Part shown: positions 33,834-41,403 of the stretch, piece after piece | How the letters are laid out: the number at the start of each line of letters is the position of its first letter | Numbering within the stretch: the first letter of the stretch is position 1 | Assembly: GCA_016205025.1 (NCBI GenBank) | Contig: JACQJO010000025.1 | Location: 1 to 42,652 of the forward strand | DNA from: Elusimicrobiota bacterium | GTDB taxonomy: Bacteria; Elusimicrobiota; Elusimicrobia; JACQPE01 | Length of the DNA stretch: 42,652 bases | Direction of reading: 5' to 3' | Notes under the pieces: generated by a model | Told to the model about the DNA's origin: nothing | The model's input: only the letters and a program-made list of their open reading frames with translations | The model's database searches: none | Position numbers and translations under genes: made by a program

Positions 33834-35231
33834 ATGCGCCAAGAGATTCTTGACCTCGTTCGGCAATATTATGAACAGGAATTCGGCCGCAAACCAAAAT
33901 TCGAGCCTGGCCGGACAAAAATTCATTACGCCGGCAGAGTGTTTGACGGCGATGAAATAATAAACCTTGTTGACTCGGCTCTTGATTTTTGGCTGACGCT
34001 GGGCCGTTATGGCAACCAATTCGAAGAGGCTTTGAAAAAATTTTTGGGGGTTAAAGAGGTTATTCTCACCAACTCCGGCTCCTCGGCCAATTTGGTGGCT
34101 ATCAGCAGCTTGACTTCCGAAAAACTTGCAAACCCTCTGCGCCGGGGCGACGAAGTCATCACACCCGCGGTGACATTCCCGACGACATTGGCCCCTATCA
34201 TTCAAAACGGCCTACTCCCTGTCTTTGTAGACATCGAAAAAGACACCTTAAACGTCGACTGTCATACCCTAGAGGCAGCTATCTCCAAAAAAACAAAGGC
34301 CATTGTTTTGCCTCACACTTTAGGCAATCTTTTTGATCTCGATTCTCTGGCCGCTTTGGCCAAAAAATACTGCCTCTATTTTATAGAAGACACCTGCGAC
34401 GCCTTGGGAGGAACCTATGACGGACGCCGGGCTGGATCATTCGGCGATTTTGGCACCATCAGCTTTTATCCGGCCCATCATATCACCATGGGTGAGGGGG
34501 GCGTCGTCGTCACTAATAATGAGGAATTGGCCAAAATTGCCCGTTCCTTCAGAGACTGGGGCCGCGATTGTTGGTGCGCGCCCGGCGTTTCCAACACCTG
34601 CGGTAAGCGCTTCGGCTGGCAGTTGGGCGATCTGCCGCTGGGCTATGATCATAAATATATTTATTCGCATATAGGCTACAACCTCAAGCCCACCGATCTT
34701 CAGGCGGCCGTGGGTTTAGCCCAAATGAGAAAGCTACCCGACTTTATAGCCACAAGACGCGCCAATTTTGAACGGTTCCACAGGGGCCTCAATCATCTTC
34801 AAGACTTCTTTATTTTGCCTCGCTGGCATCCCAAAGCCAAGCCGTCCTGGTTTGGCTTTCCGTTAATTATCCGCGAGGGTTCCGGTCTCCAGACGTCTGA
34901 TCTGGCGAATTTTTTAGAACAGCATCAAATTGAAACCAGGCCTATTTTCGCCGGCAATATACTCAAGCAACCGGCCTACAAAAACATCGCCCATCGCGTT
35001 CATGGGCCTCTGACCAATTGCGACTACGTCATGCGCAACACGCTATTCGTCGGCGTTTATCCTGGGCTCACCGAAACCATGATTGACTACGTGCTGGAGG
35101 TTATCGAAAAAGCAACCCGAACCTCGCAGAGAGGGGGTGCGCGGGTGCATTGCGGCGTCTCGAGGGACCTGCCTGGGCTACCCTTGGACCCGGTAACGCA
35201 AGGGGCCCCGCATCCCTTGACCTTGGCCTAA
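33834..35231 (+). CDS. rfbH: RfbH-type CDP-4-keto-6-deoxyglucose-3-dehydrase (PMP/[2Fe-2S])
   Basis: 465 residues from ATG 33834, aligning with known RfbH starts; an ATG at 33750 would add 28 unmatched residues. It belongs to the DegT/DnrJ/EryC1 fold but has His215 in SFYPAHHITMGEGG where aminotransferases have the PLP lysine, the hallmark of the PMP-dependent dehydrase (E1). The [2Fe-2S] ligands are all present: Cys188-x57-Cys246-x1-Cys248-x7-Cys256. GWQLGDLPLGYDHKYIYSHIGYNLK also matches RfbH. The enzyme removes the C3 hydroxyl of CDP-4-keto-6-deoxyglucose on the way to abequose, paratose, tyvelose or ascarylose. About 35 residues extend beyond the usual C-terminus. No rfbF, rfbG or E3 reductase is seen in the window. 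Confidence 0.93.
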   Translation: MRQEILDLVRQYYEQEFGRKPKFEPGRTKIHYAGRVFDGDEIINLVDSALDFWLTLGRYGNQFEEALKKFLGVKEVILTNSGSSANLVAISSLTSEKLANPLRRGDEVITPAVTFPTTLAPIIQNGLLPVFVDIEKDTLNVDCHTLEAAISKKTKAIVLPHTLGNLFDLDSLAALAKKYCLYFIEDTCDALGGTYDGRRAGSFGDFGTISFYPAHHITMGEGGVVVTNNEELAKIARSFRDWGRDCWCAPGVSNTCGKRFGWQLGDLPLGYDHKYIYSHIGYNLKPTDLQAAVGLAQMRKLPDFIATRRANFERFHRGLNHLQDFFILPRWHPKAKPSWFGFPLIIREGSGLQTSDLANFLEQHQIETRPIFAGNILKQPAYKNIAHRVHGPLTNCDYVMRNTLFVGVYPGLTETMIDYVLEVIEKATRTSQRGGARVHCGVSRDLPGLPLDPVTQGAPHPLTLA

Positions 35232-35281
35232 AAACAGAGGAGAGATCAAGGGATAATCTTATTGGATTTAATGCCGGCAAC

Positions 35282-35308
35282 CCGCTATGCCTATTAAGCG
35301 GATAGCGG
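35282..35308 (+). repeat. Inverted repeat after rfbH
   Basis: CCGCTAT (35282-35288) and ATAGCGG (35302-35308) enclose 13 bases, in the 121-bp gap between rfbH and the next methyltransferase. A shorter alternative stem, CCGCT with AGCGG (35297-35301), also exists. No T-run follows, so a terminator is doubtful; an operator or mRNA hairpin is possible. Confidence 0.4.
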
Positions 35309-35352
35309 TTGTAAAATCGTTCTCACCTGCCCTTGGTTTATAGAGTGAAACA

Positions 35353-36216
35353 ATGGTTACATTAAACGTATCGATGTCGGCGGATATCACCCGCCTAGCT
35401 CGTGCGACCCAGGAGCTGGGTTGGCAAACCGCTCTTTTTGAATACACCAAAACCCGGATCGCCAATGGGCAGATGCCCTATGAGGATTCCAGATCGAGTG
35501 ATTGGGTGTATTTACTTAACCCTGCCGATCGGGCAGTTTCCTTAGTGATGGGCTGCGGGCTGGGGGAGGCACCCCTGGCGCTCTCGCGCATTAGCTCTAA
35601 GGTATATGCCGCCGATTGCGACAAGGATAGGATCGCGTTTCTTGATTTACGCCGGCAGCAGCAGCAAATAGAAAATGTTGCGCCCGTTTTGATGAAAAAA
35701 AATGCCGAGCCTTCTTTGCCGGCTAAAAGCTTTGACATTGTTTCGGTCAGAGAATTTGATTGGCACCCGGAGTCCCCCGCAACGTTGACCGGTGTTTTGC
35801 GTCATGCGCGACGATGGCTTAAAAGCGGGGGACAGCTTCACTTGAGTTTGGCCAATAGACTGGTTCAGCCGCGCCTTCAACCCTCTATAACCGCTTTTGG
35901 TTATCAGGGATTGCTTAAAAAAGAGGGTTTTTCAGATATTGAATTGTACGCGCCCCTGCCTTTTGGCCAGCGGGCTCCCTTGTTTTATGTCCCTTTGAGC
36001 GACCCTGGTCTGATGAACTGCTTCCTGCGGGATATTTTTGGGCTCTTTGAGGCGGCTTCGCCGGAGGTTAAGAAGACTTACGCTTTGGAATACCAGTTGG
36101 CCAGGCTGGGCGTTAAGGCCGCGCCATTTTTTGGACTGGCCCGGCTGATCAAATATTTCGTTCCGGGATTTCATGTGATAGCTAGAAAAAAATCAGACGT
36201 TGGGAGCGCGCGCTGA
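35353..36216 (+). CDS. Class I SAM-dependent methyltransferase
   Basis: 287 residues. Motif I is SLVMGCGLGEAPLAL (Gly67, Gly69, Gly71), followed by VYAADCDKDRIAF (Asp88) and SFDIVSVREFDWHPESP. A C-terminal helical region contains LNC-type acceptor contacts that I cannot assign. The usual acidic residue ahead of the glycine loop is replaced by methionine. It ends at TGATG, sharing one base with the kinase gene, so methyltransferase and kinase are co-translated and may act on one small molecule. Confidence 0.75.
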   Translation: MVTLNVSMSADITRLARATQELGWQTALFEYTKTRIANGQMPYEDSRSSDWVYLLNPADRAVSLVMGCGLGEAPLALSRISSKVYAADCDKDRIAFLDLRRQQQQIENVAPVLMKKNAEPSLPAKSFDIVSVREFDWHPESPATLTGVLRHARRWLKSGGQLHLSLANRLVQPRLQPSITAFGYQGLLKKEGFSDIELYAPLPFGQRAPLFYVPLSDPGLMNCFLRDIFGLFEAASPEVKKTYALEYQLARLGVKAAPFFGLARLIKYFVPGFHVIARKKSDVGSAR

Positions 36217-37301
36217 TGCTGCCCAAACTAAGCGAACGGCTTTTTGGCGATTGGAGCCGGTTTTTTCCGGACGAAACAAAACCGCAGGCCATCTCTTATC
36301 TGGGCATAGCCGGATCCGTTGAGGGAGGAACCTGCACATTTTTGGGTTTCCCAAAAAATAGGAAAAAGCCCTTGTTCGCGGTTAAAATTCATCGCGCGCC
36401 GGACGCCGGCGGGCGGGTTTCCGCGGAACAAGAGGTTCTGACGCGCCTTGGCCTCTGCGAGGATGCGCTTTCCGGACCGATTCCCCGCGCTATTTTATGC
36501 CAACAGATTGGCGGGGTCTGGATGCTGGTTCAATCCATTGTTGCAGGCCGCCTGATGCCGGCTAGTCTTACCAAAGAAGGCGCCCCTGATTTAGCCGAGG
36601 CCGCGATTAATTTTCAGCTAGCCGGCTATTGGTTAGCCCGGATGCATTCGGCGACAAGACATTGCGATGGCGCGGGCGTTGCCGTGGCGCGCCAAGGGGT
36701 AGCTAGTGACATCGAGGCGTTTATCGAAACCTTTGAGCTTTCCGTCAAAGAGAGAGAGCGGGTGGCCGGTTTAGCCAATGCCCAGCGTTCCTGGCCGGAC
36801 AATGGGCTGTATTTACGCCACGGAGATTTTTGCCGCCACAATATTCTTACCGGCCGGACTGATCAAAAAATCGGCGTTATAGACTGGACGTTCGGGGAAT
36901 GGACCATTTGCCCCATGGATGATCTATTTTTTTTCCTCTCCACCTACTTTTTGCAGATCAGGGAAGATCATGGCGTTGCCGGTTTGACCCAGGCCTTCGA
37001 GCACACTTTTTTCAGTAAAAATGGGTACAGTGATGTGGCGCGGCGCGCTATCGCAGAGGCCGCGGCCCGCCTTGGCGTTGATACGCCTGACGTGCGGGAT
37101 ATGTTTGCTTTATTTTTAATCAACAGGGCGCTTTTTGAGCACCGCCAGTTGGCGGCCTGCGCACAGTCCGGCGGGTTGCCCCGTTTCGCGGTTTATTTGG
37201 CCGCATTGGAGGATAACAATTACCACGAGGCTCTTCGTTCGCAGTTATGGATCCGGTTTTTTAGATTTTTTGTTGAACATGAGGATCATTTTATTGTTTA
37301 G
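36216..37301 (+). CDS. Aminoglycoside phosphotransferase/choline-kinase-like protein
   Basis: 361 residues with the protein-kinase-like small-molecule kinase pattern: FAVKIHRAP (ATP lysine at about 53), LRHGDFCRHNIL with catalytic Asp204 and Asn209, and GVIDWTFGEW with the metal-binding Asp223 in place of DFG. PMDDLFFFLSTYF after it is typical of APH-fold kinases. In glycan loci such kinases phosphorylate a sugar, aminosugar, choline-like or lipid head group. The two nucleotidyltransferases at 29713-31248 could use its product. Resistance is unlikely to be its job in this context. Confidence 0.78.
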   Translation: MLPKLSERLFGDWSRFFPDETKPQAISYLGIAGSVEGGTCTFLGFPKNRKKPLFAVKIHRAPDAGGRVSAEQEVLTRLGLCEDALSGPIPRAILCQQIGGVWMLVQSIVAGRLMPASLTKEGAPDLAEAAINFQLAGYWLARMHSATRHCDGAGVAVARQGVASDIEAFIETFELSVKERERVAGLANAQRSWPDNGLYLRHGDFCRHNILTGRTDQKIGVIDWTFGEWTICPMDDLFFFLSTYFLQIREDHGVAGLTQAFEHTFFSKNGYSDVARRAIAEAAARLGVDTPDVRDMFALFLINRALFEHRQLAACAQSGGLPRFAVYLAALEDNNYHEALRSQLWIRFFRFFVEHEDHFIV

Positions 37302-37313
37302 AGATTTTTAGCC

Positions 37314-38642
37314 ATGATAGCGATGGCCCTATCGCAGAAAATTAAAAAACCGGCGAACAGCGCGCCGGAAGGCATTTTTTTGGCCTTAACCAAAATTATT
37401 CTTTGGGCGCTTCTTTTGCCTTGCGCTTTTGACATGAGGGGCGCAAAAATAGGCCTTGGACCTCTTTCTTTTTATTTGACGACATCCAGAATCGCCATCT
37501 TTCTTATTTGCGCGCTGACGGCTCCCTGGTTTTTTAAAAAAGCCCTCCCTTTGATTTGGCGCGAATACCGGGAACTTTTTTTAAGCGGATGCGCTTTTTT
37601 GCTGATCGCCGGCCTTGCGGCTTTTCTGGGCAGGCATCCGGGCCTTGGCGCGGAGCGGCTTCTTTTCTACGGCTCATTTTTTTATCTTTTTTGCGCCGGC
37701 CTGGTTTTACCCGGACGTTTCGTTCGAAAGATCCCGCTCTATATATTTGCGCTGGGAGTTGTTTTAGCCGCCATCGGTTGCTGGGAGTTTTACAGGGTTG
37801 AGGTCAAGGTGTTTTTGGATTATGTTTTTATCCCCATGACCGGCAATCAATCGCGAGCCAGTTTCCAAAACCCAACCACCTTTGGATGCTTAACGGTCAT
37901 TGCCCTGGCCTGCGGATGGATTTATCGCGAAAGGCTGGGACTTGCGACGCTTTTGTTTTCTTGTTTAGCGTTGACCGGCGGGGTGATTTTTTCAGCTTCC
38001 CGGCTGGCGGCTTTGGGTCTTGCTGTTTTTATGTTGGGGCTGGCCGCCCTTCTTATTTTTTCCGGCAGGTCCTGGAAGAATTTTTTGGTGGCATTGACAC
38101 TGGCGGCGGCGTTTTTTTGGACCATGTCGCATTACAAAGACTATTTTGGCCCTCAACGCATCAAGCAGGCGTTCATCAAGGCCGGTCCCGCGTTCTCCTC
38201 GCCCGAAGCCTTTGACGCCTTCAGCTCCCGCCGGTATTCCGCCTGGAAGGCCGCGTGGTCGATCTGGAAGGATCACCCCTGGCTGGGAGTCGGTCCCGGA
38301 GCCTACGATCGCCACATGGGGGATTATGAGGAACATAAACCATTGTGGCTGGGCAGCCGGGGATTTGAGCACCCGCACAATCTTTTCTTTTGGATTCTTA
38401 GCGAAACGGGCTTAGCCGGAATCGCGGCTTTTTTTATTTTTTGTTATTTTTTGGTCCGGCGAATCGTGAACGCGGGACCCATCGAGCGGGCCTGGCCCCT
38501 TGCGATGTTTTTATTTTTTGAGATGTTTGAGCTGTTGGTTAAAGACGCCTACCCCAGCCTCATTTTGACGCTGCTGGCCCTTTATGCGGCGCGCGGTTTT
38601 GAGGCGTCAGAGCCGGAAAATTCACAAAATCTGGTAAGATAA
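37314..38642 (+). CDS. O-antigen ligase/polymerase-family membrane protein, copy 2
   Basis: 442 residues with about ten to eleven membrane segments and a periplasmic loop at about 265-345. The Wzy_C signature is clear: HPWLGVGPGAYDRHMGDYEEH, then RGFEHPHNLFFWILSETGLAGIAAFF. FSASRLAALGLAVFMLGL corresponds to the conserved arginine helix before the loop. It is not a close copy of the 25472 protein, so the pair may split into polymerase and ligase. Downstream, a 41-bp gap leads to the transketolase genes. Confidence 0.85.
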   Translation: MIAMALSQKIKKPANSAPEGIFLALTKIILWALLLPCAFDMRGAKIGLGPLSFYLTTSRIAIFLICALTAPWFFKKALPLIWREYRELFLSGCAFLLIAGLAAFLGRHPGLGAERLLFYGSFFYLFCAGLVLPGRFVRKIPLYIFALGVVLAAIGCWEFYRVEVKVFLDYVFIPMTGNQSRASFQNPTTFGCLTVIALACGWIYRERLGLATLLFSCLALTGGVIFSASRLAALGLAVFMLGLAALLIFSGRSWKNFLVALTLAAAFFWTMSHYKDYFGPQRIKQAFIKAGPAFSSPEAFDAFSSRRYSAWKAAWSIWKDHPWLGVGPGAYDRHMGDYEEHKPLWLGSRGFEHPHNLFFWILSETGLAGIAAFFIFCYFLVRRIVNAGPIERAWPLAMFLFFEMFELLVKDAYPSLILTLLALYAARGFEASEPENSQNLVR

Positions 38643-38683
38643 TTCCACCTAGGAGCTATCAGGCCTTTTTTGTTTATTTTTTT

Positions 38684-39529
38684 ATGAATCTAACCTCTAC
38701 GGCGCCCGTTTCGGCTAACCGGCACGCGGTCTTGGCGCAAAAGATCCGGTTGCATGTCTTAAAAATGATCCAGCGCGCCAAAAGCTCTCATATCGGAACC
38801 TCCTATTCCATGGCGGATTTGCTGGCTGTTTTATATGGAGGCGTCCTGCGGGTAGACTCCCAGCGTCCGGCTTGGCCCGAACGGGACCGTTTTATTTTAA
38901 GCAAGGGCCACGGATGCGCCGGGTTATACGCCACCTTGGCTGAAGCCGGATTTTTTCCTCTCGATTGGCTGGACACTTTTTACCAAGACGGCTCAAGGCT
39001 GATGGGCCATATCAGCCATACGGGAGTGCCGGGCGTCGAATTTTCAACCGGCTCGCTGGGCCATGGCCTTTCGATCGGTTGCGGCGTCGCCCTGGCCGCC
39101 AAAAGAAAGGCGGATTCTTACCGCACCTTTGTGTTGTTAAGCGACGGCGAGTGCGACGAGGGTTCCATCTGGGAGGCGGCTCTTTTTGCTCCGCACCATC
39201 GTTTGGATAATTTAGTGGCGATCATTGACTACAACAAGATTCAGAGCTTGGGCCGGGTTGATGAGATATTGAATTTGGAGCCCTTTGGCGCTAAATGGGA
39301 GTCATTCGGATGGAGCGTGCGCGAGATCGACGGGCATGATTTTAATCAGATCGAATCAACCTTGAGCTCGGTTCCTTTTGAACCCGGCAAACCCAGCTGC
39401 ATTGTGGCGCACACAGTTAAGGGCAAAGGGGTGGGGTTTATGGAAAATACAGTGCTGTGGCATTACCGTTCACCCAATGACGAAGAAATGCGTCAAGCTT
39501 TATCCGAACTCAACGCCGGCTGCTCATGA
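38684..39529 (+). CDS. Transketolase, N-terminal (ThDP-binding) subunit
   Basis: 281 residues, the size of split-transketolase N-terminal subunits. LAQKIRLHVLKMIQRAKSSHIGTSYSMADLLAVLY opens as in the family; SKGHGCAGLYATLAEAG and GVEFSTGSLGHGLSIGCG are conserved; the ThDP/metal motif is SDGECDEGSIWEA (153-165) through Asn184 in DYNKIQSLG. Needs the partner at 39526, which starts inside its stop (ATGA). In sugar loci split transketolases supply pentose or heptose precursors, or transfer a two-carbon ketol onto an aldehyde. Confidence 0.92.
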   Translation: MNLTSTAPVSANRHAVLAQKIRLHVLKMIQRAKSSHIGTSYSMADLLAVLYGGVLRVDSQRPAWPERDRFILSKGHGCAGLYATLAEAGFFPLDWLDTFYQDGSRLMGHISHTGVPGVEFSTGSLGHGLSIGCGVALAAKRKADSYRTFVLLSDGECDEGSIWEAALFAPHHRLDNLVAIIDYNKIQSLGRVDEILNLEPFGAKWESFGWSVREIDGHDFNQIESTLSSVPFEPGKPSCIVAHTVKGKGVGFMENTVLWHYRSPNDEEMRQALSELNAGCS

Positions 39530-40461
39530 GAACCGCTTTTTTTAAAGCTCTTTTGGAGTCGGCCCGGCGCGACCCGCGCATTCATCTGGTGACCGGAGAT
39601 TTGGGTTTTAGCGTGGTGGAAGCTTTCGCCGCGGAGCTTCCGGCCCAGTTTCTCAACGCCGGCGTGGCGGAGCAAAATATGACCGGTATTGCAGCCGGAT
39701 TGGCGTTGTCGGGCAATATCGTTTTCACTTACTCCATCGGTAATTTTCCGATCCTGCGCTGTTTAGAGCAAATTCGCAATGACGTTTGTTATCACAAGGC
39801 GAACGTCAAAATAGTGTCGGTCGGAGGGGGATTCGCCTACGGGTCTTTGGGCATGACGCATCATGCCACGGAGGATTTGGCCATCATGCGCGCGTTGCCC
39901 AATATGACCGTCCTTGCTCCTGCCGATGGCCGGGAGGTCACAGCCGCCGTGCGCGCCATGATCGAGCGCCCGGGGCCCTGTTATTTACGCCTGGGACGCA
40001 ACGGCGAGCCGGTTCTACATGAAAATGATTTTTCTTTTGAAATCGGCAGGGCGATTGAAATGCGCTCCGGCAATGACGTGACCATCATTGCGTCCGGTTC
40101 CATCTTAGCGTTGGGCTTACAGGCCGCCAAAATTTTATCTCAAGAGGGCATTGAGGCGCGAGTTTTAAGCATGCCTTCCATTAAACCTTTCGATGAGGCG
40201 GCGGTTATCCGCGCGGCGTCTCAAACGCGGGCCTTGATCAGCGTTGAGGAGCACTCCGTCGTGGGCGGCCTTGGTTCGGCTGTAGCCGAGGTTTTATTGG
40301 CCAAAGATTTGGGCCGCACGCCGTTTCGAAGCCTGGGAGTTCCGGACCAGTTTTGCCCGTCCGCCGGTTCCCAGGAATATTTGATGGAAAAGTGCGGATT
40401 AACCGTTTCGAGGATCGTGGAAACCGCCAGAACTCTCTTATCTAACTTAGTTCCGGCCTAG
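39526..40461 (+). CDS. Transketolase, C-terminal subunit
   Basis: 311 residues, matching split-transketolase C-terminal subunits. FLNAGVAEQNMTGIAAGLA supplies the ThDP-activating glutamate (Glu49); MTHHATEDLAIMRALPNMTVLAPAD and GPCYLRLGRNGEP are Pyr-domain segments; VRAL-type SMPSIKPFDEAAV and ALISVEEHSVVGGLGSAVAE belong to the C-terminal domain. Completes the active site with 38684. Related to the DXPS-like branch as well, so substrate is uncertain. Convergent with the FkbM gene, overlapping by 15 bp at the ends. Confidence 0.92.
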   Translation: MRTAFFKALLESARRDPRIHLVTGDLGFSVVEAFAAELPAQFLNAGVAEQNMTGIAAGLALSGNIVFTYSIGNFPILRCLEQIRNDVCYHKANVKIVSVGGGFAYGSLGMTHHATEDLAIMRALPNMTVLAPADGREVTAAVRAMIERPGPCYLRLGRNGEPVLHENDFSFEIGRAIEMRSGNDVTIIASGSILALGLQAAKILSQEGIEARVLSMPSIKPFDEAAVIRAASQTRALISVEEHSVVGGLGSAVAEVLLAKDLGRTPFRSLGVPDQFCPSAGSQEYLMEKCGLTVSRIVETARTLLSNLVPA

Positions 40462-41403
40462 AGCTAAGGCGCCCGGCTTCATCGACGCTAGTTTTTCGAT
40501 AAATCGTCCATGCTTGCGCGGGTCTAGGAAGAAGAAATTTCTTTCCTCGCTTTCCTCGGTCATTTGGTCAAAGGCGGCCAGCCTTTGGTTGTTGATGGAG
40601 AAACATTCGTAACCCAATCCGGCCATCAGGGCGATAATATCATTGGGGTGGTAATTGTACTTGGCTGACCACTTGCGCAGCATCTCCAAGAAAAGCGCCG
40701 GCCGGTTCTTTTTAATGGTTTCGATAGCGCCTTTTAAAACCAATAGCTCGGCGCCCTCGACGTCGCATTTAATAAAGTCGATTTTCGGCGTGAGATGGGC
40801 GATCGTATCGTCCATCCTTTTAACCTCGGCTTCAATTAAGACGTTTTGCCTTTCTTGATCCATGTCGCGCGCCGATGTTCCGGCGGAAAGCTTTGGGTCA
40901 AAATAAAACCGCAGCCGTTCCTGTTCGTCCGAAAATCCGTAATTGTAGGTTTCGACATTGCCGGCATTGTTTAAGGCCAGATTTTTTTTCAGATATTCAA
41001 ATATAAGAGGGATTGGCTCAAAGGCCAGGACCTTTCCTTGGGGAACTTCCCGAGAGAGCATGATGCTGTGCCACCCGACATTGGCCCCAATATCCACCAC
41101 AACGCTGTCTTTTTCGAGAAATTGACGCATAAGATTCGTTTCTTCGGGTTCGTAATCTCCAAAATTAAGAATATCAACCGGCATGACGCGCTCATCGCCG
41201 GGATTGCAGATCATGGTCACGTTATTTTTGGTGGTGACCAGCACCTCCTCGCGGGTTATCTGGATTGAGGCGATGTTTTTATCTTGGATGAATTCCAGGT
41301 AGTCCCAGAAGCTTTTGTGCGAGTCATACATCTTTCTGATGTATGCCTGCTTGGGCAACGCGCCGTCTTTAAATTCCCGCTCTAATTTTCGCAGCTGACT
41401 CAT
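40447..41403 (-). CDS. FkbM-family methyltransferase
   Basis: 318 residues on the minus strand, ATG at 41403, chosen because AAGGAG (complement of 41409-41414) precedes it. Motif I is VVVDIGANVGWHSIMLSRE, followed by VLAFEPIP (ribose-binding Glu), and IDFIKCDVEGAELLVLKGA is the DVEG hallmark of FkbM proteins, with PALFLEML after it. FkbM enzymes O-methylate sugars and polyketides; in polysaccharide loci they often add terminal or capping methyl groups. Start overlaps the epimerase end by 35 bp. Confidence 0.9.
   Translation of the reverse strand: MSQLRKLEREFKDGALPKQAYIRKMYDSHKSFWDYLEFIQDKNIASIQITREEVLVTTKNNVTMICNPGDERVMPVDILNFGDYEPEETNLMRQFLEKDSVVVDIGANVGWHSIMLSREVPQGKVLAFEPIPLIFEYLKKNLALNNAGNVETYNYGFSDEQERLRFYFDPKLSAGTSARDMDQERQNVLIEAEVKRMDDTIAHLTPKIDFIKCDVEGAELLVLKGAIETIKKNRPALFLEMLRKWSAKYNYHPNDIIALMAGLGYECFSINNQRLAAFDQMTEESEERNFFFLDPRKHGRFIEKLASMKPGALALGRN

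Noticed and set aside
33834-35231. PLP-dependent sugar aminotransferase
   Set aside because: The Schiff-base lysine is replaced by histidine and the iron-sulfur cysteine set is complete, so a dehydrase is the better call.
36216-37301. Aminoglycoside resistance gene
   Set aside because: The kinase fold is shared by many metabolic kinases and the gene is coupled to a methyltransferase within a glycan locus; nothing points to resistance.
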